The position numbers and the translations under genes are program-made. A DNA stretch of 64,000 nucleotides from Cordia subcordata (Eukaryota; Streptophyta; Magnoliopsida; Boraginales; Cordiaceae). The stretch is taken from positions 5,679,001 to 5,743,000 of the forward strand of contig JAPTOF010000016.1 in assembly GCA_028554755.1 (NCBI GenBank), in the 5' to 3' direction. The notes below the pieces were generated by a model that was given only the letters and a program-made list of their open reading frames with translations, had not been told where the DNA came from and did not search any database. This document shows, piece after piece, positions 1-12,429 of the stretch (positions are counted from its first letter, which is position 1; every line of letters begins with the position of its first letter).

Positions 1-373
1 ATTTTGCAAAAGTGGTTTACGTTTTAGAATTTTGTTGAATTTGCCCCAACAAAATCTAAAAATTCTAAGATCTCACTTTAAAATATAATAGTGATTTTTC
101 ATTAAATTCGTACAATATAAAAGATGATGCTTTATCTGCATTATTCTGCTTGGAATCACACATAAATACAAGCTAGGACCTGCTGCATAATTATTTAATG
201 TCTATAGAAAGATAATTTGTGTAACATACATCCGAAAACATGCAACCACCACACGTTTAAAGAGAAACAACGTAACAGTTTATTTCCCTTTTACCTTTTT
301 TTTTTTTTCTTTTTTTGGGTGAAAGAGCAACAAAGTTCCACACATACTAGAATACTCCTCATACATAGGAAAG

Positions 374-379
374 TTTATT
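374..379 (-). terminator. Poly(A) signal candidate of the hybrid proline-rich protein gene
   Basis: AATAAA on the minus strand, 13 bases after the stop codon. A second AATAAA lies at 279-284, followed by T-rich plus strand (A-rich on the gene strand). The second is at a more usual distance for a 3' UTR, so either could serve. Confidence 0.4.
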
Positions 380-392
380 TCTTTAAGGTTGT

Positions 393-788
393 TTATGCAC
401 ACTGCCAACCAGGTGGTACCTTCTTCCCACAGACGTTAAGAAGCAAGCTGAGGGAGAGAGGGATATTAAGATTAATCCCCAGAACATTAGCTTTGATGGC
501 TGTGCAGAGACAAACAGCAGCCTCAAGATCTACAAGGCCTTCAATGAGAGAGCAACATGGCTTTTTCGGAGGGTTACCAATGACAATTCCAAGCAAACTA
601 CCAAGCAAGTTGGCACACACGCCTAATTTAAGTGCATCTATTGGGCAAGTGGCCCTAGAAGGGGAAGGCCTTGGCTTTGGCTTGGGTTTAGGGCTTGGGC
701 AAGTGCCACAATTGGCACTAACAAGAGAAAAGAAGAGAAGGTTCAGAGCAAAAAAGAGGGCAATTGAAGTTGTTCTCCTTGAAGCCAT
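393..788 (-). CDS. Hybrid proline-rich protein with eight-cysteine motif (DC2.15/EARLI1-like)
   Basis: A 131-residue secreted protein. Residues 1-25 form a signal peptide with a hydrophobic core ending near SLVSA. Next comes a short Lys/Pro linker (about residues 32-44) and then a C-terminal eight-cysteine domain. The cysteine order is C..C..CC..CxC..C..C (TCPID, GVCAN, PCC, CLC, NVCG, WQCA), as in the hydrophobic-seed/LTP-like family. An extra pair (NCGTC) follows the signal peptide. Family members of about 130 residues are cell-wall or plastid-associated proteins linked to growth, cold response and systemic immunity (carrot DC2.15, Arabidopsis EARLI1/AZI1). The ATG at 788 is preceded by a purine-rich context and gives a complete signal peptide, and the TAA is at 393-395. 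It appears intronless, as is usual in the family. Family assignment is firm; the exact orthologue cannot be told. It is the only intact host gene seen in the window. Confidence 0.93.
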   Translation of the reverse strand: MASRRTTSIALFFALNLLFFSLVSANCGTCPSPKPKPKPRPSPSRATCPIDALKLGVCANLLGSLLGIVIGNPPKKPCCSLIEGLVDLEAAVCLCTAIKANVLGINLNIPLSLSLLLNVCGKKVPPGWQCA

Positions 789-864
789 CTCCTAAACCCT
801 ATTAAGTTTTTGGCGCTATATAATGAGCTTTTCTGATATGAAAGATTTGTACTAAGGGCTAGGC

Positions 865-872
865 TTTAAATA
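865..872 (-). promoter_or_regulatory. Probable TATA box of the hybrid proline-rich protein gene
   Basis: On the minus strand this reads TATTTAAA, about 80 bases upstream of the ATG at 788. That leaves roughly a 45-50 base 5' leader. A second AT-rich motif (TATATAG, 815-824) lies only about 27 bases from the ATG and is less likely to be the functional box. Confidence 0.5.
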
Positions 873-3800
873 GGAAGCAGAGAGGGGCTTTAGTGTTTGA
901 TTGATTTATAAAATAATGATTAGTTATAGCAAACTGTAAAAGAATTCCTAACACCTTTATGTGATCTTATGTGCTAGACACTTTAGCTGCCGGAGATTAG
1001 GGAAAATTTGGATGCATGTGACATAAGGATAGTAATTTGGATATATGACATAAGGATATAGCTAGTTGCCATATTATTCCTGCATGCTAAATCCAACTCT
1101 ACGGGCTTATTTAAAGAAGTGCTTATATTGTGTGCTCAGCATATAGAAGTAGAAAGTTCACATACGTATATAATTGTATCTTTGTCAAAAAAGGAGAATT
1201 CAGAAACATTTTGAAGTGAATCATTTCAAAATGTTGTGAAATCAATTCAGGCAAAACTAGACATGCATGATTCATCTAACTTGTTGACACTTTGTTCAAA
1301 TTCTTTTAAAAGAAAAAAGAGAAAAGATAAACACACACAAAACAAAGTAAAAGGGTTGGAGCTCTTATCACCAGGGGGAAAGAAAAAAACAAAAAAAACT
1401 TACTGAGCCTCCCTACTTCTTTCGACAACATTAGGCAATGTTTGATCTGAGATATTTCATTATTTCTGATTATGTAATGTCCATTTTCTTTTTAATAAAA
1501 AGGGAGGGACTTCTCCAGGTATTTTATCAATTTACAAGAAGTCTTTACACAGCAAAAGCAGAGCATAGGACGGTACTCTAGTATCATTACCTAAACGAAG
1601 GCAAATCATCACGTTACAAAAAAGAAGCCAAGTCTTAGTTTTCAATCCTAGATTCTAGTTCCACATCGATTACGTGCAAAGTTTGTATCTCATTTAAAAC
1701 ATATTGGATCATTAGTATTCTTGTCACCACAAGTTTAATTATTTTGAATCAATTGATTAAATTCAATGTAATTACAGGCCAGTAACTAGGTATGAAAATA
1801 TTCTGATCATGCTTTGACAATGATTTAAGTCGTGCAACTAACCCTCAAAAGATATGCTATGACTGAGCAAATAAGCCAAGAAAATTGATTTTGTATATGA
1901 GTTCGAATTTGAGCTTGGATAAAATTTTGAGCTCCAACTAGGTTGGGGTGCACACGAACATGACGAAAATAAATTTCAGTTTCCTAACGACCAGAATTTC
2001 CACGTTAACTATACAGTTTGATTTTATCATCTTCTTTATTCTCTCATGATCAGTTCAGGTCCCAAAAAAAAAAAAAAAAAGCGAAGAATGAGAGTTTGTC
2101 ACGAAAACAATTGGAACGAATTAGAATGTACTAAGGGCTCCACACATGCGAAAATGTCCTGTCAAATCTTGTCTCTTTAGCGTGATCTTGTCAACCATTC
2201 ACACTAACTAAATATATACTTTAAAGGAAATAATTGTGATAATCGTAATAATACTTCAACAATAATAATTAGTCTTTTTCATTCTGAGTGTAAACCATGT
2301 GAAGCGAAGAGCAAGCCAACAATAGGAAGCAGACAGAAAAACACCCTCTACATACACACATATTTTAATATTTTATTTTGGTAACGGTGAAAGTTGCCAT
2401 TGAATTTGCACCAAATCGTCACGCGGATCTCTAGGAAATTTACCCTTGATCAATTTTCTTTTCCTAGTTGCATTATATAATATTAATCTAACTTTTAAGC
2501 ATCTTAATTAAGATTAATGTTTCTTTCTTGGATTGATTTTTGTTCACCCGTGACGTAGGCATTTCACTAATTGTGTCCATCTTTTCAATAAACCAAATGT
2601 AAAAGCTAGTTGTTTATACTTATTGATTTATGAAGTTGACCTAAATGCATCTTAATTAGTGAAACCATCATTTATATATAGTTCCTGTGGATAAGATATA
2701 AAAAGATATCTTGCATACGCGACTTATGAAGTGACAAATATAACGGATATTGGATTTGACTTTTGCAAATGATTGAATTGCAATCCATTTTTTCTGATTT
2801 ATACTCCGTCACATTCTTATTGTTGACCTCATTGTAGCCTTGACGTTAAACAGAAATTTTGTACACTTCATAAGTACAGGGATACTGCGGAAAACAATTT
2901 TTTGATCCGCAAAAAAAGAAGAAAAAAAAGACAAATTTTTCTGTATGATCTGGAACTTTTGACTCTTTATTCTGATTGGTATGTAATATGTTTTTCTAGT
3001 GAAATGAAAATGCTCACTTGTCGATTAAAAAAAAAATCACTCCAAAGCTCTCAAAAAGGGAGGGGAAGACTTAATTGTGGATAGCATATTTTTGTGTTGT
3101 GCAGGCACAGAACTTTCACACAAACAATCTAGTTTGCCCGCACACGTTAACTTTTAGGATTAAGGTAAAGTGGATTAGTTTAATTTGAGGCCATGCTGTA
3201 AGCAATGTAAAGTGGACCAAGGATTTTCATGGGCATAAATGTGAAATTTTAGGAGTTGAAAAGAAGAATTTTAATAATAGAGTTTCAATTGAATAAAATT
3301 GTTGATGATTTGGTCTTACTTCTTAAATGTTGAGCTTTCACTTGGTTTAAAAGTTAGCTTTTTAAACATACGGAATGATATTTTTGAGGGAAAAAACACG
3401 GCAACTTCGTACAGAGTGTAAAAATGGCTTTTTAAAAGCCATTCTTAAATAGTTTAATTTGGAGTTTCTTGACTTCCTGTTTAGTTTAGTTTTAGATTTT
3501 ACCAATAAGCTCTTTAATAAATAGTCCGAACCAATTTCATCAATTTTAAAATTTAAAAAAGTATTTCTATACATAAATTTAAGCAAGACACCTTTCATTA
3601 AGTAAACGCAAAAAGGAAAAAAAAAAATTGAAATGGTCAAATTTCTCAATTGTGCATTACATTAAAACTATAGCCTTAGAAATCTAGGAAGTGGACACAT
3701 TTGTCCGCTTTTGATTTCTTGACTTTGTTTTCTTGCAACTGTCTTTTATGTTGTTAATGTAGGCCGGATGAGGAGAAAGAATGGACCACCTCCTATACGT

Positions 3801-4678
3801 ATTAGCAACATGATCAATAAGGCCAGGTAATAGGGTAAAGTGATCAAAATCCCCTCACCTGTACTAGTTCATAAATAACAATACTTATGGTAAAACAAGA
3901 CAAATTTTATTACTAAATCAAAGAAATATTCATTTATACCATTCTTATGGCAAAAATATTTAACAATATATGTAGATTGGGGTAGGGTGAGGTAGGGTAG
4001 ATAAACTCCGACCCAATATCGAGATAGGAGCAAAAAATTCCATTCCGTCTATATTCAAGTTTTCTCTTTTTCATTTCTTTTTATGTCGAAACCCGGTTCC
4101 AACCTCTGTGCAAGGGGGCTGAATGTGGCGATTTTGCCATCCATATTCTCATCTTTTAGCTTCTAACAAGTCGACAGCATAAAATGGTAACAATGAGACT
4201 TCAACCTGTGACCTTTTATTAACTTGGGCTTTGATATCTTTTTCGGCTGGGAATGGGCTTTGATTCCTTGTTCATGCAATAATATTGATGGCCTTTTGCC
4301 GAAATCTTTGGCACGACTTGTGCTAATATTAATGCAATGTTTTTTTTTTTTTTTGTACATGTAGTTTTGAATTTTTCTCGTTTGTGTTTCTTGAGCCGTC
4401 TAAGCAAACTTACAGTTATAAAACCAGAATTAAGACCCACTGCAAGAGGTTGTTGCAGGTTGTTTAAAGTTAATATGGACTCTACATATTTGAATTTATT
4501 TGTAATTTTCTTTTCTTCCAAATTTGTAGTGTAGCACTTAGTAACATATGATGTTCTTTCTAAACAACAATGCAGCACTCGTTTGTCACTGACGAGTTAT
4601 TGAAAATTCCTTTTTCTCTATGTGGGATAATATGAAGAATGCGTATGCATTTAAAGGATGTCTTTTCGAATATAAATT
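873..4678. other. Gene-free AT-rich intergenic DNA
   Basis: No reading frame here shows a recognisable domain, and the short ORFs are low complexity. A-rich tails follow AATGAAATG-like sequence near 2998-3045, and a T-rich start near 1480-1510 is followed by sequence resembling the 3' end of a retroposon on the minus strand. Both could be old LINE or SINE ends. A pure A run is at about 2065-2081. The first part of this stretch is the upstream region of the gene at 393-788. Confidence 0.5.
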
Positions 4679-7036
4679 CACTATAAAATAATAAGAATAG
4701 GCGATAATAGAAAACTGCTCATTAGTAACGGTAGAATCCATCAGTAATCCATCACTAAATCTCACTTAGTCACGAATTAGCGATGGAAACTGATTGTCTC
4801 CAAAATCAGCGTCTCTAAGTAGCGTTCGATCGCTACTCAGTAGCTAATCTAGCATCGGAGACAGTTCCTTACTAATCCGTCTCTAATTAGCAATGGACAG
4901 CTCGTCACTAATTAGAGTCAGATTACCGATGCTTTTTTTGTCGCTAATTAGAGACAGAAAATTATAACATATCAGAAACGTGTCCTCCTAGCTCTAAATA
5001 GTGATGAATGTTTATGTCTCTATTTTAGAGACGGAATGTTCCGTCTCTGTTTAGCAAAGGAGATCTCCGTCTCTATTTAGCAAGGGATATTCCGTCTCTA
5101 AATGGCGTAAAATTAAGAAATAATATAGAGATAGATTTTCCGTCTCTAATCAATATCTATTTTAAAAATAGAACAAAATAAATCCATTTATAGCTTGTTA
5201 TAATTTCAAAATAAAATTGAAAAAATTACAAAACTTGCTACATGAAAACCTACTATAATTTCAAAATAAAATTGACAAAGTTACAAAATTAATGTATTCT
5301 AAGATCCAAATGTAGCTCCAAAAAAACAGACATAATTAATTTTAGTTTAAAGAGTAATTCATGTTCCAATTCTTCTTTGTCCTACACCTTCGACCAAAAA
5401 ACTTAGAAAGTGCTTCTAATTCTCGTTGTGTCGCTGTTAATTTTTCTGCAAACCTTCAAAGCAAAGGTCCCAAACTGAGGTATTGCTTAGCGTAAGAAGG
5501 TTGCAATGCACTGCGAAACTGATCATCTGTCATCCTGTACAAAGAAATGGCAAGCACAGGCAAAAATGATTATGACATCATCAAAACGAAGCTACTACTA
5601 TTATTACTACTACCCGTCAAGAACTGATCTACCCAAGTTGGCTATAGGCCTATAGCTGCAACTGGAAAGCTTCATCAAATCTCACTAATTAAAACTTTAC
5701 CACACTTGACATTATAATTCAGATGAACTAAAGAAATATTACCTTGTGAAGCAAAAATTTGTAATCCTTGGCCAGGATTATGATGTCACTAGAGACTTCT
5801 GCGGAGACAGACCTGATTTATGCAAAGAAAATGATTGGTCTATTTTTGTAGCTTCATAAACTTCATGGCTGAAAAACTTCTCTCTTTTGCTTCTGAATTT
5901 GAGAAAATTTACACCATTCCAGAATCAGACAAGCTCAGCTGTGCAACTCTTGACAGCTCAGCTTCAACCAATATATTTTGTCAGAGCTAAGCGCCTACAA
6001 AAATTTTCAAATTTGAGACGGAATATTTCCCTGTAAATAGTTTCCAAAACCTTGAAACTTCTACAGAAGAAAGATCATTCGAGCTCGGATCAAAAGATAA
6101 CGAAGAAGAAGAAGCAGAACAAAAGAAAACAGACAATTTTCATGGAGAAGTGGAATTCAAGAGCTAAGATAATACCAAGACTTTCTATGGATTTGTCTGT
6201 GTCATGGCTAAAACATCATGGTAAGGTGCAAAATGATTTAGACCTGGAAAATGAAGCACTTCACAATCTATGTCATATCAGTCAAAAATTCTCTACCCCA
6301 TATGATTAAGACATGCAAACGAAAGAATCAAAACCATATCAATATCCCATAAGACCAAGACATCATCAAGCTAGCCCCTTTTTTATCTTTATATCTTTTA
6401 GTTAATATACTCTCTAGGCCAGACTAAAACAATGTACTTCCAACAGAAATATTTCAAAAATAATTTCTCTTTGGCAAAAAGAAAAAAGTTTACTCCAATT
6501 AGAAATTAAATTGCTGATTAAAATATGACAACAACCTGAAATGTTAAGGTTCTTAGGGTGTTGTAAGAAACTGACAATCATTCCCTGAAAGTACCAAACT
6601 GTTTTTTTTTTCCCCTCTTTTTTGTGACTTCAAGATTGGTGGCTTGATGAGAGCCTTTCGCCTAGCTTGCTGTAGCCTCCATGCCAGCGTGCAAGCAATG
6701 AGCAAAAGCAGTATATGTTAAACTTTGTAGCCTGATCTAAAGGCATGTCAAGGAGACATTAAAATGCTTGTTGATTAAGTAGGTATAATAATAGACTAGG
6801 AAAAGACAATGTCATCCTTGGGCGTCAGTAGGAATACTAAAGTATTTAGACGGCTATTTCACTTCCAAGTTTAAATTCAGTTTGTCATTTTCTCTACCTT
6901 CCCAACATTATGAAAGTTCACAAAAAGGAAATATATAATTGCTCATGGTCTGCACAAATTAAAGAATTCGATCGAAGAAGAAATACATAAAAACTGCACT
7001 GATGTAGGACATTGTAGACATTGGACGAGAACTTAC

Positions 7037-7154
7037 CTTGGACTGCTACATTGAAGCTTGTAAGTTGAGCCAAGATGCACAAAAATGCCAGAATGGTTTC
7101 CAGACCATAACAGTTTCCAGAATAATGATCTCTTCCACGCCACATCCATGCCAT
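7037..7154 (-). pseudogene. Exon-like fragment inside the CACTA-like element, unknown product
   Basis: On the minus strand an ATG at 7154 opens a frame of about 39 codons (start MAWMWRGRD). It runs to a strong 5' splice site, CAAG|GTAAGT, at 7036/7037. Further down the same strand are other splice-like signals: a donor CAAG|GTAATA at 5742/5743 and an acceptor TTTGTACAG at 5535-5537 followed by an open stretch. The frames of the last two stretches do not join cleanly. I do not recognise the protein. It may be a captured host-gene fragment or part of a decayed element gene. Confidence 0.25.
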
Positions 7155-7817
7155 TAGAAAGATTAAGCGTAGCAGATTTTAAACATATTTAAACACCTGA
7201 AATACAGAAAAAAACCATTAAACTTTGATGCAGCATTATACACAAGTTAAATGCTAGTTAGGAACTTCCACTAGATGATGGTGTATTCTCACGGGCAGAA
7301 TTTAGCATCCTGAGAGAGAGAGAGAGAGAGAGAGAGTTGATTATGTGGATGTCAGATGCATCACATTGTGGTCTGTCTATTTTCATAATACAGAGGCAAG
7401 CCTGAAAGGTATTGCAGCCATTTTAAAGGGAATAATTGGAAAGGAAAGCTGAATCCACAAGATATTAATAGGACCTTAAACCAAGTTAAAGCATCCAGTA
7501 CTAAGAAGCAACCAATGTGCAGAAAGTAATCCTGAAAAAACACAGAGAAGAACAATAAAAATCCTGATCTGAGAGAGATGAGTCAAGAAACTATGAATCA
7601 TATGACGTGTCTGAATACCTAATAACATGGATCGGTGACAACCCTCTAAACAATATGAAAGAAATTGGAGAGCTTCTGAAGGAAAGAAATTTATTTTTCA
7701 CCCTTTGACATTTTTAGGAACAAAAGTTAGAATGCAGGGCTGATGTTACTTTAATTCATTAGGCCATCAAAAAGATCAAACAGGAAACTGTTTACCTTAA
7801 TGACAAAACTGAACAAG

Positions 7818-8046
7818 GGTCCGTTTGGATTGGTTTTTTTTAATAGTATTTTTTTTAACAACTTTTAAAAACAACTTTGTTTTAGAAATTAAAAATTCTA
7901 GCTTTTAAAAAAATTATATTTGAGCTTTTTTCATAGTTTCAACTTTTTTTAAAAGTCAAATCAAATAGTTATTACAAATTTAATATAATTTTTTTTAAAA
8001 AAATAAAAATACTTTTTTCCTGAAAAAAAGCCAATCCAAACAGCCC
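7818..8046. mobile_element. MITE, family 1 (GTTTGGATTGG ends)
   Basis: About 230 bases with inverted ends: GGTCCGTTTGGATTGG on the left and CCAATCCAAACAGCCC on the right. The interior is T-rich then A-rich, so the whole can fold back. Related copies lie at 15979-16212 and 29669-29913, with partial ones at 15210-15600. It is nested in the CACTA-like element. Confidence 0.6.
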
Positions 8047-8226
8047 CAAATATTCAAGTCAATTACTAGGTTTGCAAGTACTCATCATCATTGGCTTGGC
8101 CTTGTTCATCAGAACATTATAAGATCTAACATTCCACCCATTCAAAAACAGAACTAGAATATTTTATATATATGGGAAAACGGGTTTTAAGAATATAAAA
8201 TATTATATACATATATATATATATGT

Positions 8227-8300
8227 GCTGAATATAAATATAAATAAATAAATATTCATATATTTATTTATTTATTTATTTATTTTTATTTATATTCAGC
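8227..8300. repeat. AT-rich perfect hairpin, (TTTA)n based
   Basis: GCTGAATATAAAT at 8227 is mirrored by ATTTATATTCAGC ending at 8300, with TAAA/TTTA tetranucleotide runs between. This forms a long stem with a loop of only a few bases. It could be a tiny foldback element or a cruciform-prone microsatellite. Confidence 0.7.
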
Positions 8301-8870
8301 TTCCCAGCTTCAACCATAATTAAAAAGAATTTTTATAAATAATTTACAAATTTACCACAAAGGAAATAGTTACAGTAAAAAATAAAACTGAACAAAGGAA
8401 ACAAAAGGAGATACCGAAACCTAAACCCACTGCTAATTAGGAACGGAAAGCTTCTGTCGCTAATTAGAAATGACAACTTCCACCGCTAATTATAGACGAA
8501 AAGTTTACGTCTCTAATTAGTGACAGAATTTTCATCTTTAAATAGAAAAAGACAAAAGAAAATAAAATAAAGTTTTCTTCTATCTTTATGCCATCTCTAT
8601 TTAGCGACTAAAGTTTTTTTCTCTATTGTATCTCTATTTAGTGACCAATCTTTTTCGTCTCTATATCATCTCTAATTAGCAACTGAACTCTATGCCATAT
8701 CTATTTAGCGACGGATTTTTTTTTCCATCACTAATAAGTTTTTTTAGTGGTGGCAATTTCACTACAAAATAACTAGGAACTAAAGAACACCTTGTCTAAT
8801 ATACGAGCATATTCTTCATGTATTTATTTATTATTTTTGACAAATTTGTGTATTCTAAGTGGGGATGAAT

Positions 8871-9438
8871 GCTGTGTTTGTTTAGAGCTTATTATAAGAC
8901 GCTTATTTTATTTGACAACTTATATTAAAAAAGATTGTTTGTTATCAGCTTATTATAAGACACTTATAAGATACTTTTCATAAGATGTCTTATTTGTAGT
9001 TACGAAAAATAAGTTGGGTTTAGGGTACTTATATCTTATCAGTTAGAAAATAATTAAAAATAAAAATTTAAAAATTTAAAATTAAAAAATAAAAATAAAG
9101 AAAATTTAAATTTTAAAATTTAAAATTAAAATATTAAAAAATTAAAATTTAAAATTTAAAAACTAAAAAATAAAAAATTAAAATGTTAAAAATTAAAATT
9201 TCAAAAATTTAAAAATTTTAAAATAAAAATGAATTAATATTTATATTTTATATTTATTATTTAATTATAAAATTAAAATATCATGAGTTAAAATTGATAA
9301 CATTATGATCAAAGTAATTTATAACAGCATTTTAGCTAACAAACCAAACAGTTTTATTGTATCAGACACTTATTTCTTATAAGACACTTATGAGATAAGA
9401 TGCTTATCAGATTTCAGATAAGACTATTCCAAACATGC
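8871..9438. mobile_element. MITE, hAT-like (GTTTG/CAAAC ends)
   Basis: The left end GCTGTGTTTG and the right end CCAAACATGC are imperfect inverted repeats. Inside both ends are mirrored copies of CTTATAAGAC-type motifs (8886-8980 and 9366-9425). The centre is nearly pure A/T. No coding capacity. Confidence 0.5.
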
Positions 9439-9565
9439 TAGAAATACAAAAATATACTTTAAATTTTTATTGCTTGTTAGTTTTTATTACTAATCATGTA
9501 TTGAATAATATAATTTTATATACGTATTAAACAACAAAAAAGAGGAGTAGGATTAATCTAAATGT

Positions 9566-9965
9566 ATTATGATATGGGGTCAGGTCATACCCACGACCTA
9601 ATAAGAGAAAACAGAGTTCAAGGATGACCCAAGCTGAGGCTTGCGTCCGGGTTCTCATCGGGTATTGCCAATAGGGCAGCACTGACCAACCACTTACGTA
9701 ATGACCTGATAAGGCTACATCGTTCGACAATCAGTTAGTACAAACAGAACTTGAGCATTACGTGTCCAACCTCCCCTAAACTATAAATAGGACCCAATCA
9801 TACTAAATTAGATAACTAATTCATTTCACTCACTCTCTTCCTAAAATTTACCCTCAAAAGAAATACTTTGACTTAAGTATCAGAGATTCTTTGGCCGGTA
9901 CCACACCAATGCCTAGATTTCATTGTGTTACAGGTAGCTTCAACCGAAAATTCCATCAAGAAGTG
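9566..9965 (+). mobile_element. Probable solo LTR or LTR fragment
   Basis: The stretch starts near TGATATGGGGTCAG, has a TATA-like CTATAAATAG (about 9781-9790), and continues with TTGACTTAAGTATCAGAG and GGCCGGTACCACACC. The last two phrases are typical of the R-U5 part of plant Ty3/gypsy LTRs. No internal retrotransposon genes adjoin it. Exact borders and target duplication were not resolved. Confidence 0.4.
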
Positions 9966-10528
9966 TTATCTAGTTTTTCACAGAATCATATTACTTTTAA
10001 ATTATAGTTAAAAGTAATATAATATATATTGAAATATTCTATAAAATACATATATATTCTATAAAATATATAAAAAAAGTCATGTATTGTATTTTTAAAA
10101 ATAAGTCTATTTTTAACCTTCAAGGTATAGATATACAATTATATTAGAAATGCAAAATTTGTCATCTTAGTTATTCATGAAAGAAAATTAAATATCAATA
10201 TTTAATTTTGAATATAGGCCATATTTTTTGATAATAAAAATAAATAAAAGAGTTTGAATAAAAATTATCTAATAATTGATAAATTATTTGCATTTTATAT
10301 ATCCATTAAAATGTCATATAAAATTTAAGAATTTAGGTAATATATACGTTATTAGCTAAGTGGAAAAAGATACGATATGTAACAAAAAGTATGATATATT
10401 ACACTCATGCGATATATGGAACCAATTAGTATCTTTTGTGTCTTTGTTTATTATTGATAGTTAATTTTTATATTTTTTTATTAAATCAAATAATGTTGGA
10501 AAATTTAATTGAAGTATACACAAGGGGA

Positions 10529-10581
<53 letters not shown>
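10529..10581. repeat. Compound microsatellite (GT)n(AT)n
   Basis: About 11 GT units run directly into about 15 AT units. It abuts the left end of the inverted-repeat element at 10589. Confidence 0.95.
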
Positions 10582-10584
<3 letters not shown>

Positions 10585-10588
10585 GTTA

Positions 10589-11476
10589 TAGGGCATGAAT
10601 TTTGTGATGGGATTTAACACATGAATTTTAAAACCTTTGACAAAAGGGCTCGAACTTATGAAAAAGTAGTGTTTTACACAGTGTTAACAAACGGTGTCAA
10701 GTTATTGCTTAAACGGCATTTGTTTTTCTTTTAAATCTTAAGTGGCATTTTCTTTTTCTATTTAAATCCGATGTAAGTTCTTTTAAAATATCAAATAAAA
10801 ATACTTTTAAAAAAATCTTAAATTCAACAAATATAATGTTATTGATATTGACGTTCTATATTTTCTCTTTGTCACGTAAGAAAATTCTATATATATTTGA
10901 GTTCTAAAAAATATAAATTAACTATGCATTTTAAATATTAAAATAAAAGTTTAGTAAAATCACAACAAACTAATATCTCATTTTATTGTGATTTTATTTA
11001 AATTTTTTAGTTTTTAACTATTGAAAGTCATAGTTATTTTGTATTTTTCAAAATCAAAAATATGAAGTTTTTTTTTATTTGGCAAGGGAAAAAAACTTAG
11101 AAATACAGGTATTAATAATTAAGAATCTCCTTTATAATAAATATCTTTGTAATTTTATAATCCTATAGTTCAAAAAAGATGTCTAAAAAATTTATTTATT
11201 TATACATATATATATATATATATATATTAGAATTTATAAATTTTTGTATGTATATGCAACCTAGGAGTTGAATTGCCATGTAATGAAATATCACATAAAA
11301 TGTGAAAGGAAAAAAGCTACCATATAAGATTAATAAGAAAAACAATGCCACATAAGCATAAACTTTACCATTAATTAACGGTGTGAAAAATACTATCTTT
11401 TCATTAGTTCAAGCCCTTTTGTCAAAGGTTTTAAAGTTCAAGCATTAAATTCATATTTTATTAAGTTTAGGCCCTA
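10589..11476. mobile_element. Long-TIR non-autonomous element (MULE-type MITE)
   Basis: Its ends are inverted copies over roughly 90-100 bases. The left has TAGGGCATGAATT, then AAAACCTTTGACAAAAGGGC, then GTTTTACACA. The right has the complement of each in reverse order, ending in GGCCCTA. The interior is A/T-rich with no ORF. Long imperfect TIRs suggest a Mutator-type origin. A clear 9-base duplication was not found. An AT microsatellite lies at about 11201-11227. Confidence 0.6.
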
Positions 11477-12429
11477 AAATTACATTCTTTTTCCTATATA
11501 TATAATAAGTTTGATCAAAATGCATTTTTTTTGTGTGAATATGAAATAGATTAAATTTATTTAGAGAAAATAAATGTATGACATAATGACAATGTGGCAT
11601 AAAAAAAGGCAAAAGTATTATTTCATAATATACATAGATTTTAATTTAGTTAAACAAAAATATAGTGTTGAATTACGTGCAAATAGTTAAATTCAACAAA
11701 AAATTATAATTGAAAAGAAAATATTCATTTTAGATTAGGAAATAAAACCATTGTATGGATATGACTTTAATTAGTATAAATTACTTGATTTTAAAACTAT
11801 TGCCCAATTAAGGTATGACATGAATTAATAGAAATAAATTTTAGGGGGAAAAAGATGAATGAGAAGAGGACGTGACATTTTTAAATATGTCGTGTACCTT
11901 ACTTTTTATAATATATAGATAGGCAGCAATTTTATGATCATTATTTACTGTACTCTTAGCTTGATTGATTGGAGATAATTATTTAATGTACTCTTAGCTT
12001 AATTGATAAATGGCGTGATTATAAAGCGCTATAATAAGGAAAGTTCAAGATTCGAATGGTTAATAAAACATAGTGTTTTTTTTTTGGGAATTATATAAAA
12101 ACGGCAGTTTAAATAGGAAATGCCCATACTTTTTTGTGGTGGTTTTATCCATTACTTTCTTGTGCTTCATCCTTTGGGGAATAATTGATTAACAATTAGT
12201 TATATTTAAAACATATCATTTTTTATAATTACTTTTTTAACGCCTGTTATGCTTTCATTTGATATATATATTTTTTCCTTTTAGTGTTTACTATGTGATT
12301 CTTTATAATTTTTATTTGTTAAAAGTTATTTTTACAATTAAAGAAAAATCATCTTATGTATTGCACAAGTATAAATCTAATTATCCTGCTCCCAAATTTT
12401 TATATTTCAAAGAAAAATTAGCTTGTGCA
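11477..12429. other. AT-rich sequence without recognised features
   Basis: Only low-complexity short frames. A short direct duplication (tactcttagcttgattgat and a close copy) is seen near 11950-12005. No gene supported. Confidence 0.4.

Larger units (their letters stand above)
4679..8749. mobile_element. Non-autonomous CACTA-like DNA transposon
   Basis: The left end reads CACTATAAAA (4679-4688) and the right end reads TTTTTTTAGTG (8739-8749), the terminal signature of CACTA (En/Spm) elements. Inside both ends there are dense short motifs in both orientations, of the type GTCTCTAATTAG and TAGCGACGGA (4720-5150 and 8430-8735). Such subterminal repeats are where CACTA transposases bind. The 3-base flanks (att and gtg) do not match, so the exact ends or the duplication have decayed. 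No transposase is recognisable inside. The interior holds a nested MITE (7818-8046), a GA microsatellite (about 7313-7336) and exon-like minus-strand stretches. Size is about 4.07 kb. Confidence 0.6.

Noticed and set aside
217..795. A 192-codon plus-strand frame
   Set aside because: It is the shadow of the hybrid proline-rich gene on the other strand and has no domain.
8760..8770. CACTACAAAAT as the start of a second CACTA element
   Set aside because: There are no subterminal repeats to its right and no partner end nearby. It may be a chance motif or a fragment.
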